A stretch of 49,020 bases of DNA, taken from Comamonadaceae bacterium (GTDB taxonomy: Bacteria > Pseudomonadota > Gammaproteobacteria > Burkholderiales > Burkholderiaceae_C). This document shows positions 1 through 7,829 of this stretch, piece by piece; positions within the stretch are counted from its first letter, which is position 1; the number at the start of each line of letters is the position of its first letter. Location: NCBI GenBank assembly GCA_947452635.1, contig CANGEE010000002.1, positions 1-49,020 of the forward strand, read 5' to 3'. The notes under the pieces are model-generated. The model made no database searches, had not been told where the DNA came from, and saw only the letters and a list, made by a program, of their open reading frames with translations. The position numbers and the translations under genes were made by a program.

Positions 1-675
1 GGAGTAGTTCTGGATCACGTTGGTCAAGTTGTCGGCTGCATAGGTCAACTGGTTCACACCTGCACCAATGGAGGCGCGGGCTGAGTTCAAAGTGTCCAGT
101 GCATCATTGATGGTGGTGATGGCTGTAGACGCGCCAGACGCTGTGCTGATGTCACCAGAGACGCCGAGTCCGCTCACAGACACATTGGCAATGGTCACGG
201 TGATGGTCTGGCCACTCACTGCACCCACTTGAATATCAAAAGAGCCAGAGTTGGTAGAACCGTCCAAAATGCTCATGCCGTTCCATGTGGTTTGGCTGGC
301 GATGTTGTCGATCTGCGAGCTCAGTGCAGAAAATTCAGTCTGCAAGTAACCGCGTTGGGCAGACGAGTAAGTGGCGGTAGAGGCTTGCACAGCCAATTCA
401 CGCATGCGTTGCAAGATGTTGGACTGCTCGTTCATCGAGCCTTCAGCGGTTTGCAACATGCTGATGCCGTCATTGGCATTGCGCACCGCTTGTGTCAAAC
501 CGCGAATTTGGGCGGTCATGGTTTGGCCGATGGCCAAACCGGCTGCATCATCTGCAGCGGAATTGACGCGTGAACCTGTCGACAACTGCTGCATGGCTTG
601 CGACAAATTGCGCCCGTTCACTTTCAAAGCGCCTTGGGCAAACATTGCATTGACGTTGGTGTTAATGACTGGCAT
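1..675 (-). CDS. fliC: Flagellin, N-terminal part (cut by left edge)
   Basis: The first 225 codons of a flagellin, the filament subunit exported by the flagellar type III apparatus. The start ATG (675-673) follows a strong AGGAG ribosome-binding site. The N-terminal D0/D1 signature is clear: VINTNVNAM at the start, LSTGSRVNSAADDAAGLAI at about residues 28-46, then QRMRELAVQAS. The visible part already reaches a C-terminal D1-like stretch (ARASIGAGVNQLTYAADNL, about residues 200-218), so the central variable region is very short and the full protein is probably near 270 residues. The reading frame is open to base 1 and the C terminus is missing. It has its own sigma-28 promoter and a structured leader. 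flaG lies just upstream on the same strand. Confidence 0.96.
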   Translation of the reverse strand, partial: MPVINTNVNAMFAQGALKVNGRNLSQAMQQLSTGSRVNSAADDAAGLAIGQTMTAQIRGLTQAVRNANDGISMLQTAEGSMNEQSNILQRMRELAVQASTATYSSAQRGYLQTEFSALSSQIDNIASQTTWNGMSILDGSTNSGSFDIQVGAVSGQTITVTIANVSVSGLGVSGDISTASGASTAITTINDALDTLNSARASIGAGVNQLTYAADNLTNVIQNYS

Positions 676-721
676 GGTATTTCTCCTGAAGAAATTGGAA
701 AGGTTGGTTTCTAGCTCTCTA

Positions 722-760
722 TTAAGAGGTTCTTTACCTTTAGGTGTGTGAACCTCTTAA
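722..760 (-). promoter_or_regulatory. Long perfect hairpin in flagellin leader
   Basis: The 11-base arms TTAAGAGGTTC (722-732) and GAACCTCTTAA (750-760) are perfect inverted repeats. The 17-base loop holds a second small inverted repeat, ACCT-TT-AGGT (736-745). It lies between the predicted sigma-28 start (about 788) and the flagellin ATG, so it is transcribed as a leader stem-loop. No U-run follows, so it does not look like a terminator. A role in mRNA stability or translation is inference. Confidence 0.75.
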
Positions 761-794
761 CTCAGAAAGCTTGAAACACTCCCTGATACTTGAT

Positions 795-821
795 GATTCG
801 GTGCAGTTGGAAATTTCTTTA
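795..821 (-). promoter_or_regulatory. Sigma-28 promoter of flagellin
   Basis: Reads TAAAGAAA-N11-ACCGAATC on the minus strand, against the enterobacterial FliA consensus TAAAGTTT-N11-GCCGATAA. The spacing is exact. The -10 block matches that of the giant repeat gene and flgP-like promoters in this window. Predicted start is near 788, leaving a leader of about 113 bases. Confidence 0.85.
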
Positions 822-837
822 GTCTCAACTGCAAAAA

Positions 838-1233
838 TTAAGCTTTGGCGTTGTAAAGAATGCCCTTGAGCTCATCGAGTCGGTGCGCCAAACGGATCAG
901 ATCCGTCGAGGGGATTTGCCTCACCACCTGGCCAGACTCCAGATTGCGCACCGTCACAACCGGTGTTTTGGTGCTGTCGTCGTAGGAAAAGCCCAGACCT
1001 TGCGTGGTGGAAGTCATTTGTGCATTCAGCAGATTGATGGCATCTTTCAAGCTTCTTTCCATGGCCGAGCGGTCGTATTGGATGTTGGACGTGGGCGTCG
1101 GCGTCAACTCCACCTTTTTCAAGGCTTGAGGCGTCACATTGTGCGCAATGCCGTTCGCAGCGTTACCTTGGCCGCTCAAGCCAGGAAAGGGACCGGCAGA
1201 AATGCCGCTCGTGGAAATAATTTCTGTAGACAT
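838..1233 (-). CDS. flaG: FlaG family protein
   Basis: 131 residues. FlaG proteins are small, poorly understood factors linked to filament length control. The conserved C-terminal half is visible: LGFSYDDSTKTPVVTVRN, then SGQVVRQIPS and a final LxxRLDELKGILYNAKA stretch. I chose the ATG at 1233 over upstream in-frame starts because an AGGAT ribosome-binding site precedes it and because the sigma-28 promoter lies at 1307-1333, so longer versions would start inside or before the promoter. The N-terminal half is low-complexity and variable, as usual for the family. It precedes the flagellin gene by about 160 bases on the same strand. Confidence 0.9.
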   Translation of the reverse strand: MSTEIISTSGISAGPFPGLSGQGNAANGIAHNVTPQALKKVELTPTPTSNIQYDRSAMERSLKDAINLLNAQMTSTTQGLGFSYDDSTKTPVVTVRNLESGQVVRQIPSTDLIRLAHRLDELKGILYNAKA

Positions 1234-1306
1234 GCGAAATCCTGTTCTGTCAGCCATGGCATCTTCGGCTCGATAGAGGGATTGAATGCGCAGGTTAACG
1301 AATAGT

Positions 1307-1333
1307 GAATCGGCTGCAGAGGGGAAAACTTGA
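1307..1333 (-). promoter_or_regulatory. Sigma-28 promoter of flaG
   Basis: Reads TCAAGTTT-N11-GCCGATTC on the minus strand, one of the best FliA matches here. Predicted start is near 1300, about 67 bases before the flaG ATG. Confidence 0.88.
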
Positions 1334-1388
1334 GCGTGGAAATAATTAAAACTGCGTTGGCGTTGCAGGGCGCGCCAATGGCAAACCT

Positions 1389-2192
1389 TCAATAGCCTTG
1401 CTTGTGAATTTCGGGTAAAAATTTCAATGCGATGTCGTCATAGACATCGTTGACATTGTCTCTGTGCCAAAGATCGTCTGAACGAACAGCTTGTGCACCT
1501 GCATCGGCCATGCCACTGTGCTGCTTGAAATTTTTGAAATACTCCAGACTTTGGCAAACGTAGTGGTTGATGCGCAAAAAATCATAGGTGGGAGTGACGT
1601 CCGGCATATAACCACCTTGGAGTGGACGCAGATGTTCATCCACTGTACCGTAGCGTGTCTTGAAAGTATGCGCATTCATCCCCACAGCGAACTCGCTGCC
1701 TTGTCGCCCCCGAACGATACATTTGAAGTGACGGTTATTCAAATGACTCAACTCGGGTCGGCGAAGATAATTTTGGATGATGTAACCATCAGGTTCTGCA
1801 ACATGGTTGTTGCTGCCGTAGCAGACCCACCAAACACCTAAAGCAGATATTTTTTCATAGTGGTAGCGCTGCATCACATCTTGAAGTGATTGGTTTTGGG
1901 TAGGGAAAATAAATTCATCACCATCGATGAAGGCCATCCAATCAACCTCATGCTCATAATTTTGGTAGGCATGTTGGTAGGCCGCAAGCTGCGGTCGCTG
2001 AACATCGGCAGTTAACACAAAACAGCGTATGTCAAAGTCGCGCTGCAACTGGCGTACCACCTCTTGCGAGTCGTCTTGGCACCGATGCAGAAAAATATAG
2101 AACTTAGTGAAGCCAACAGCATGGTGAAAGGCAACCCATTCTTTGAGCCATCTTCCTCGGTCGCGCTGGATGGTACAAATTCCAAGTTTCAT
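1389..2192 (-). CDS. GT92-like (DUF23-type) glycosyltransferase
   Basis: 267 residues. The N-terminal MKLGICTIQRDRGRWLKEWV, the central WMAFIDGDEFIFP motif (the acidic DGDEF is the likely metal/nucleotide-sugar site, near residue 90) and the C-terminal RINHYVCQSLEYFKNFKQ stretch fit the GT92/Glyco_tranf_2_4 type of GT-A enzyme. The ATG at 2192 is preferred to a TTG five codons upstream; neither has a strong ribosome-binding site. No signal peptide or membrane segment is seen, so it is probably cytosolic. It lies after the giant repeat gene and before flaG, separated from the former by a perfect 18-base hairpin, with no promoter of its own that I can see. The acceptor is unknown; flagellin or the repeat protein are the obvious candidates (inference). 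It is visibly more AT-rich than the flg genes. Confidence 0.82.
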   Translation of the reverse strand: MKLGICTIQRDRGRWLKEWVAFHHAVGFTKFYIFLHRCQDDSQEVVRQLQRDFDIRCFVLTADVQRPQLAAYQHAYQNYEHEVDWMAFIDGDEFIFPTQNQSLQDVMQRYHYEKISALGVWWVCYGSNNHVAEPDGYIIQNYLRRPELSHLNNRHFKCIVRGRQGSEFAVGMNAHTFKTRYGTVDEHLRPLQGGYMPDVTPTYDFLRINHYVCQSLEYFKNFKQHSGMADAGAQAVRSDDLWHRDNVNDVYDDIALKFLPEIHKQGY

Positions 2193-2226
2193 AAAGTCAT
2201 CTACCAATGTTGACGGGATTCACATG

Positions 2227-2266
2227 CGATTCGAGCACGGCACCTGAGGGTGCCGTGCTCGAATCG
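2227..2266 (-). terminator. Perfect 18-bp hairpin after giant repeat gene
   Basis: The arms CGATTCGAGCACGGCACC (2227-2244) and GGTGCCGTGCTCGAATCG (2249-2266) are perfect complements around a TGAG loop. It lies 30 bases after the stop codon of the giant repeat gene. Neither strand has a U-run next to it, so it is either a terminator without the classic tail or an RNA-stabilising or attenuating element between the repeat gene and the glycosyltransferase gene. Confidence 0.75.
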
Positions 2267-2295
2267 TGGACTGACTTTGTCGTTCTGGTTTTAGA

Positions 2296-5200
2296 TCAGA
2301 ATGGCAATGCGGTCAGTTGATCAGAGGTCATATTGTCGATTTGATCTGAAGTCAAGGCTGAAGTTTGTGCCGTTGTCAAGGCGGCCACTTGTTCAGTCGA
2401 GAACTGCGAGATCTGATCTGTGCTGATCGTACTGATCTGAGCCGTGGTCAGTGCCAACACTTGTGCCGTGGTCAAGGCGACAATGTCAGCGCTTTCCATG
2501 TTATTGATTTGAGCCGATGTCAGCGAAGCCACTTGTGCCGTGCTCAACGCTTCCACTTGATCGGTGGTCAGTGCAACCACTTGATCGGTGCTCAACAGAA
2601 CCAGCTGCGCTGTGCTCAGATTGCGGATCTGCGCGGTACTCATCTCAGCCAGATCGGCGACTTCGATGGCGGCCAATTGGTCGCTGGTCAAAGCGTTCAA
2701 CGCAGAGCTGGTCAGGGCTTGGATCTGGTCAGTGGTCAAGGCTGCAATGGCATCCGTCGACAAAGCCTTGGCTTGTGCCGATGTCAGGGCAGCAATGTCG
2801 GCCGTTTCCATCTCAGAGACTTGTGTGCTGCTCAGGTCAGTCAACTGGGCCGTGGTCAGACTGCGGATTTGGGCTGTGGTCAGGGCAGCGACGTCATCAC
2901 TTTCCATGTTGTTGAGTTGTCCCGATGTCAAGGCCGCCACTTGCTTGGTGCTCAGGGCTTGAACTTGCTCGGTGGTCAACGCAACCACCTGGTCCGTACT
3001 CAACAGTACCAACTGCGCTGTGCTCAAAGTATTGATCTGCGCGGTGGTCATAGCAGCCAAGTCATCGACTTCGATGGCGGCCAATTGGTCGCTGGTCAAA
3101 GCGTTCAACGCAGAGCTGGTCAGGGCTTGGATCTGGTCAGTGGTCAAGGCTGCAATAGCATCTGTCGACAAAGCCTTGGCTTGTGCCGAGGTCAGAGCCG
3201 CAATGTCACGGGTTTCCATCACTGCGGTCTGTGTGCTGCTCAGGTCAGCCAGTTGCTCTGTCGTCAAGGCGCGGATCTGGGCCGTTGTAAACGCAACGAT
3301 GTCATCGCTTTCCATGCTGTTGAGTTGCTCTGATGTCAACGCGGCCACTTGAGTGCTACTCAAGGCTTGGACTTGCTTGGTTGTCAATGCCACGACTTGG
3401 TCTGTGCTCAACAACACCAATTGTGCTGTGCTCAAAGTGTTGATTTGAGCTGTGGTCATGGCAGCCAGATCATCCACTTCAATAGCACCCAGTTGATCGC
3501 TGGTCAGTGCGTTCAGTGCAGAGCTGGTCAAGGCTTTGATTTGGTCAGTGGTCAATGCGGCCACAGCATCTGTCGACAAGACCTTGGCCTGTGCCGAGGT
3601 CAGTGCGGCGATGTCGGCAGTCTCCATCACAGCCACTTGTGTGCTGCTCAAGTCTTCCAGTTGTGCGGTGGTCAAAGCACGAATCTGAGCTGTTGTGAAG
3701 GCAACAATGTCATCGCTCTCCATGCTGTTGAGCTGATCCGATGTCAACGAGGCCACTTGGTTGTTGCTCAGTGCTTGTACTTGCTTGGTCGTCAGCAACG
3801 CGATCTGATCGGTGCTGATGTTGCTGACCTGCGCGGTCACCAGGGCGCGAACCTGTGCAGTTGTCAGGGATTGCAGATTGTCACTGGCCAAGCCATTCAA
3901 TTGCTCCGAAGTGAGGGTGATCACTTGCGAGGTCGTCATGGCCTGGATTTGCTTGGATGTCATCAAAGCCAATTGGTCTGTGCTCAGCGTGCTGATCTGG
4001 GCAGTTTTCAGGCTGGCGACTTGCGTCGTGCTGAGAATCTGCAAATCGTCACTGGACATCGTGTTCAATTGCTCAGAAGTCAGCGAAACAATCTGGCTGG
4101 TGCCCAAGGCTTTCACCTGTGCCGTCGTCAAGTTGCTGATCTGCAGCGTGGTCAAAGTCGACAACTGCGCAGTGCTCAGTTTGCTCACTTGTGCTGTGGT
4201 CAATGCAGCCAGATCGTCGGTTTCCATGGCGGTGAGTTGACCGCTGTCCAGTGCATTCAGTGCGGCGCTGGTCAAGGCCGTGGCTTGCGCCGTGGTCAGT
4301 GCCACGATAGCGTCTGTGGACAACATGGCCGCTTGCGCCGCAGAAAGGGCTGCAATGTCACGTGTTTCGATCAGAGCGAGTTGGTCCGCACTCAGGGTGC
4401 TCAGCTGGTCTGTGCTCAACGCGTGAACTTGTGCGGTGGTCAAGGCTTGCAGATTGTCGCTGGTCAAGGCGTTGATCTGGTCGGAGGTGAATGCCGTGAC
4501 CTGAACCGTTGTCAAGCCTTGCATCTGACCGGTGGTCAACAAGGCCAGCTGATCTGTACTGAGCGTGCTCAGTTGATCAGAAGTCAAGCCACGGATTTGG
4601 CTGGTCGAGATGGTTTGCAAATCATCGCTCGACAAGGTGTTCAACTGGTCCGAGGTCAGTGCAGCAATCTGGCTGGTGCTCAGGGCTTTGACTTGTGCGG
4701 TGGTCAGGTTGCTGACCTGGTCGGTGCTCAAGAGCGCCAGTTGGGCCGTAGACAGCTTGCTCACTTGTGCCGTGGTCAATGCGGCCACGTCGTCTGTTTC
4801 CATGGCGGTCAGTTGACCGCTGTCCAACGCATTCAGTGCGGCGCTGGTCAAGGCCTGAGCCTGTGCGGTGGTCAGCGCCACGATGGCGTCTGTCGACAAA
4901 ACTGCGGCTTGATCGCTCGTCAAAGCGGCAACGTCACGGGTTTCTAACAGAGCCATTTGATCGCTGCTGAGCGTGCTCAATTGGTCGGTGCTGAGGGCGC
5001 GTACTTGCGCCGTGGTCAAAGCCTGCAGATCATCACTGGACAGGGTGTTGATTTGGTCTGACGTCAGCGCTGTGATTTGGTTGGTACCCAAAGCCTGGAT
5101 TTGCGCGGTGGTCAAGTTGCTGGTCTGGTTCGTGGTCAACAAAGCCAGTTGCGCGGTGTCCAATTTGCTCACTTGCGCTGTGGTCAATGCAGCCACATCT

Positions 5201-7467
5201 TCTGTTTCCATCGATGTGAGTTGGTCGCTGGTCAGTGCATTCAGCGCGGCGGTGGTCAATGCTTTGACTTGCGCGGTGGTCAGTGCCACGATGGCATCAG
5301 TCGACAACACAGCGGCTTGGGCGCTGGACAAAGCGGCCACGTCGCGGGTTTCCATCAACGACATTTGATCGCTGCTGAGCGCGCTCAACTGGTCTGTGCT
5401 GAGGGCGCGCACTTGGGCTGTGGTCAAAGCCTGCAAATCATCGCTGGACAAGGTATTGACTTGATCCGAGGTCAAAGCGGTGATTTGGTTGGTACCCAAA
5501 GCTTGGATTTGCTTGGTGGTCAAGTTGCTGGTCTGATCGGTCGTCAACAAAGCCAGTTGGGCCGTGTCCAACTTGCTCACTTGTGCCGTGGTCAGAGCGG
5601 CCACATCCTCGGTTTCCATGGATGTCAGTTGGTCACTGGTCAGCGCATTCAGTGCCGCGGTGGTCAAAGCCTGTACCTGTGCGGTTGTCATGGCCACGAT
5701 GGCATCCGTGGACAATACTGCGGCTTGGGCACTCGACAAGGCGGCGACGTCACGGGTTTCCAGCAGTGCCATTTGATCGCTGGTCAATGCGCTCAGTTGG
5801 TCTGTGGTCAAAGCACGCACCTGGGCAGTCGTCAAGGCTTGCAGGTTGTCACTGGCCATCGTGTTGATTTGGTCTGATGTCAAGGCCGTGATTTGGGCCG
5901 TGCTCAGAGCTTGAACTTGCAGGGTGGTCAACAAAACCATTTGATCGGTAGTCACCACGGCCAATTGGTCCGACGTCAGGCTGCGGATTTGACCAGTTCC
6001 CAATGTTTGCAAATCATCGCTGCTCAGGGTGTTGAGCTGATCAGAGGTCAAAGACACGATCTGGTTGGTGGTCAGTGCTTTGACTTGCTCTGTGGTCAAG
6101 TTGCTGGTCTGGCCAGTGGTCAACAAAGCCAATTGGGCCGTGTCCAATTTGCTCAATTGCGCCGTGGTCAGCGCAGCCACATCTTCTGTTTCCATCGATG
6201 TGAGTTGATCGCTGGTCAAAGCGTTCAAAGCGGCGCTGGTCAAGGCTTGGGCTTGCGCGGTGGTCATCGCCACAATGGCGTCGGTAGACAACACTGCAGC
6301 TTGGGCGCTGGACAATGCGGCCACGTCACGCGACTCCATCAGCGACATTTGGTCGCTGCTCAAGGCGCTCAATTGGTCGGTGGTCATGGCGCGCACCTGG
6401 GCCGTGGTCAGCGCCTGCAGGTTGTCGCTGACCATGGTATTGATTTGATCGGAAGTCAAAGCCGTAATTTGCGCGGTGCTCAAGGCTTGAACCTGCAAAG
6501 TGGTCAACAACACCAATTGGTCGGTGTTGATGGCGGCCAATTGCTCCGATGTCAGACTGCGAATTTGGCTGGTGCCCAGTGTCGTCAAATCATCGCTGTT
6601 GAGGCTGTTGAGCTGGTCTGAGGTCAGTGCCACCATTTGGCTTGTGGACAGCGCTTTGGCTTGCGCGGTGGTCAAGTTGCTGACTTGGCCGGTGGTCAAG
6701 ACCGCCAATTGCGCTGTTGCAAGCTTGCTCAATTGCGCTGTTGTCAAGGCCGCTACATCCTCAGTCTCCATCGAGGAAATCTGGTCGCTGGACATCGCAT
6801 TCAGCGCTGCAGTGGTCAAGGCCTTGACCTGTGCTGTGGTCAAGGCAATCACCACGTCGGTGGATAACAAGGCAACTTGTGCTGAAGAAAGAGCTGCGAC
6901 ATCACGGGTTTCCAGCACACCAACTTGTGCGGTGCTCAAGCTGTTGAGTTGATCTGAACCCAGGGCGCGAATTTGCGCGGTGGTCAGCGCCTGCAGCGCA
7001 TCAGTGGAAAAATTTGAAAACTGGTCCGTGCTCAACCCACTGATTTGCAAGGTGGTCAAGGCTTGCACTTGCAATGTGCTCAACGTCGCAATCACATCTG
7101 TTTGAAAGCTGTTGAGTTGTAAAGTGCTCAACTTAGAGATGTCTTGTGTATTGAAATAGGATAAGTTTTCAGAGGTGAAAGCGCTCAGCTGAGCGGTCGT
7201 CATGCCGACCACTTGCGAGCCTGAAATCAGACCCACTTTGCTGTAAGTCAACATGCCATCCGAAAAGTTGGTTGCATCAAAGGCACCAACTTGCGAGCTG
7301 CTCAGGTACAGAATGTCACTCGTGCCGATGGCCGCTATTTGACCGCTGGTCATCACCGCAATTTGTGCGGTGGACAGCAATTTGATGTCGGATGACGACA
7401 GATTTTGAATCTGCGTGGTGGACAACGTGGCGAACCGAGAGGCCGAAATAGAACTGATGAGCGACAT
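2296..7467 (-). CDS. Giant octapeptide-repeat protein, sigma-28 controlled
   Basis: 1723 residues of unknown function. Nearly all of it is an uninterrupted array of about 210 octapeptides with consensus L-(T/S)-(T/S)-(A/D)-Q-(V/I/L)-x-(A/S), for example LTTAQVRA-LSTDQLSA. Special octads recur in order, such as ETRDVAAL, ALNALTSD and ETEDVAAL, giving higher-order units of 17 or 24 octads. Only about the first 90 residues and the last few (ending ALPF) are less regular. I see no cysteine or tryptophan and a single proline, near the C terminus. The protein is rich in Ser, Thr, Ala and Gln and is acidic. The N terminus (MSLISSISASRFATLSTTQ) has no Sec signal or lipobox and no membrane segment is seen. 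The ATG at 7467 has only a weak purine-rich site upstream. A strong sigma-28 promoter and a leader hairpin precede it. Export by the flagellar apparatus or another Sec-independent route, and a surface or filament role, are inference. Confidence 0.85.
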   Translation of the reverse strand: MSLISSISASRFATLSTTQIQNLSSSDIKLLSTAQIAVMTSGQIAAIGTSDILYLSSSQVGAFDATNFSDGMLTYSKVGLISGSQVVGMTTAQLSAFTSENLSYFNTQDISKLSTLQLNSFQTDVIATLSTLQVQALTTLQISGLSTDQFSNFSTDALQALTTAQIRALGSDQLNSLSTAQVGVLETRDVAALSSAQVALLSTDVVIALTTAQVKALTTAALNAMSSDQISSMETEDVAALTTAQLSKLATAQLAVLTTGQVSNLTTAQAKALSTSQMVALTSDQLNSLNSDDLTTLGTSQIRSLTSEQLAAINTDQLVLLTTLQVQALSTAQITALTSDQINTMVSDNLQALTTAQVRAMTTDQLSALSSDQMSLMESRDVAALSSAQAAVLSTDAIVAMTTAQAQALTSAALNALTSDQLTSMETEDVAALTTAQLSKLDTAQLALLTTGQTSNLTTEQVKALTTNQIVSLTSDQLNTLSSDDLQTLGTGQIRSLTSDQLAVVTTDQMVLLTTLQVQALSTAQITALTSDQINTMASDNLQALTTAQVRALTTDQLSALTSDQMALLETRDVAALSSAQAAVLSTDAIVAMTTAQVQALTTAALNALTSDQLTSMETEDVAALTTAQVSKLDTAQLALLTTDQTSNLTTKQIQALGTNQITALTSDQVNTLSSDDLQALTTAQVRALSTDQLSALSSDQMSLMETRDVAALSSAQAAVLSTDAIVALTTAQVKALTTAALNALTSDQLTSMETEDVAALTTAQVSKLDTAQLALLTTNQTSNLTTAQIQALGTNQITALTSDQINTLSSDDLQALTTAQVRALSTDQLSTLSSDQMALLETRDVAALTSDQAAVLSTDAIVALTTAQAQALTSAALNALDSGQLTAMETDDVAALTTAQVSKLSTAQLALLSTDQVSNLTTAQVKALSTSQIAALTSDQLNTLSSDDLQTISTSQIRGLTSDQLSTLSTDQLALLTTGQMQGLTTVQVTAFTSDQINALTSDNLQALTTAQVHALSTDQLSTLSADQLALIETRDIAALSAAQAAMLSTDAIVALTTAQATALTSAALNALDSGQLTAMETDDLAALTTAQVSKLSTAQLSTLTTLQISNLTTAQVKALGTSQIVSLTSEQLNTMSSDDLQILSTTQVASLKTAQISTLSTDQLALMTSKQIQAMTTSQVITLTSEQLNGLASDNLQSLTTAQVRALVTAQVSNISTDQIALLTTKQVQALSNNQVASLTSDQLNSMESDDIVAFTTAQIRALTTAQLEDLSSTQVAVMETADIAALTSAQAKVLSTDAVAALTTDQIKALTSSALNALTSDQLGAIEVDDLAAMTTAQINTLSTAQLVLLSTDQVVALTTKQVQALSSTQVAALTSEQLNSMESDDIVAFTTAQIRALTTEQLADLSSTQTAVMETRDIAALTSAQAKALSTDAIAALTTDQIQALTSSALNALTSDQLAAIEVDDLAAMTTAQINTLSTAQLVLLSTDQVVALTTEQVQALSTKQVAALTSGQLNNMESDDVAALTTAQIRSLTTAQLTDLSSTQVSEMETADIAALTSAQAKALSTDAIAALTTDQIQALTSSALNALTSDQLAAIEVADLAEMSTAQIRNLSTAQLVLLSTDQVVALTTDQVEALSTAQVASLTSAQINNMESADIVALTTAQVLALTTAQISTISTDQISQFSTEQVAALTTAQTSALTSDQIDNMTSDQLTALPF
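2310..7420 (-). repeat. 24-bp tandem array with 408/576-bp super-repeats
   Basis: The coding DNA of the giant protein is a tandem array with a 24-base period. Tracking the ETRDVAAL-type octad gives marks at 6905, 6329, 5753, 5345, 4937, 4361, 3617, 3209 and 2801. The intervals are 576, 576, 408, 408, 576, 744, 408 and 408 bases, all exact multiples of 24. This shows block duplications of 17 or 24 octads with the frame always kept. Confidence 0.9.
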
Positions 7468-7483
7468 GGTGTGTCTTTCTTGT

Positions 7484-7505
7484 CAATTGCCTTGTCAGGC
7501 AATTG
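7484..7505 (-). promoter_or_regulatory. Hairpin just before giant gene start
   Basis: CAATTGCC (7484-7491) and GGCAATTG (7498-7505) pair perfectly around TTGTCA. TTGTCA itself occurs three times at this site. The hairpin sits 17-38 bases upstream of the ATG, directly against the ribosome-loading region, so translational control is possible. Confidence 0.65.
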
Positions 7506-7572
7506 TCAAAAGGGAATGTTCACTGGGCAACGAACGCGAAAGACAATTCCAAGCCCAGTGGTCTCATCAGGT

Positions 7573-7599
7573 GATTCGGACCTGCTTTGTAAAACTTGA
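7573..7599 (-). promoter_or_regulatory. Sigma-28 promoter of giant repeat gene
   Basis: Reads TCAAGTTT-N11-TCCGAATC on the minus strand, with exact spacing and the same blocks as the flaG, flgP-like and flagellin promoters. Predicted start is near 7566, about 100 bases before the ATG. Confidence 0.87.
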
Positions 7600-7626
7600 G
7601 TGAATTACCGGCAATCTTTGAAAAAA

Positions 7627-7644
7627 GCGGCAATATTTTGCCGC
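7627..7644. promoter_or_regulatory. Inverted repeat between divergent promoters
   Basis: GCGGCAA-TATT-TTGCCGC is a 7-base perfect inverted repeat midway between the sigma-28 and sigma-54 sites. It could bind a regulator or be a chance structure; no known operator was recognised. Confidence 0.4.
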
Positions 7645-7743
7645 ATGAGTACTTATTGCATATAAATAAAACCGTACGGCGCTTGAATCGGGTGAGATTG
7701 GCCGTTGCAGGGCCTTGGCCAGCGCAGGCCCGTCAACATTAAT

Positions 7744-7760
7744 TTGGCCTGTATTTTGCT
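7744..7760 (+). promoter_or_regulatory. Sigma-54 promoter of OGT-like gene
   Basis: TTGGCCTGTATTTTGCT has GG and GC exactly 10 bases apart and agrees well with the -24/-12 consensus TTGGCACG-N4-TTGCT. Predicted start is near 7771, about 60 bases before the ATG. Confidence 0.78.
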
Positions 7761-7829
7761 TAAATTAACTGAGTTGCCGCATGCGACTTTGTTCGACACA
7801 AGTTAACCTAACCTGAAGGTGCCCCATTG

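Larger units (their letters stand above)
7468..7829. other. Divergent intergenic region with two promoter types
   Basis: A 362-base gap between the giant repeat gene (left) and the OGT-like gene (right). It holds a sigma-28 promoter firing left, a sigma-54 promoter firing right, a leader hairpin and a 7-4-7 inverted repeat between the promoters. I see no gene in it. Most of the gap is AT-rich compared with the neighbouring coding DNA. Confidence 0.85.

Noticed and set aside
1234-1392. A 184-residue form of FlaG starting at 1392.
   Set aside because: The extension crosses the sigma-28 promoter at 1307-1333, while ATG 1233 has a good ribosome-binding site and fits the family length.
2365-6952. 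Many long open frames on the plus strand opposite the giant repeat gene, some Cys-rich with a regular pattern.
   Set aside because: They mirror the 24-base repeat of the real gene, lack ribosome-binding sites and promoters, and their composition follows from antisense reading of the array.
2296-7467. The octapeptide array as an ice-nucleation protein or RTX adhesin.
   Set aside because: Octad length and Thr content recall ice-nucleation repeats, but the AGYGSTxT consensus, Gly and Tyr are absent. The Gly/Asp-rich nonapeptide of RTX proteins is also absent.
2296-7467. The 24-bp repeats as a CRISPR array.
   Set aside because: Repeats are contiguous and coding, with no unique spacers and no cas genes nearby.
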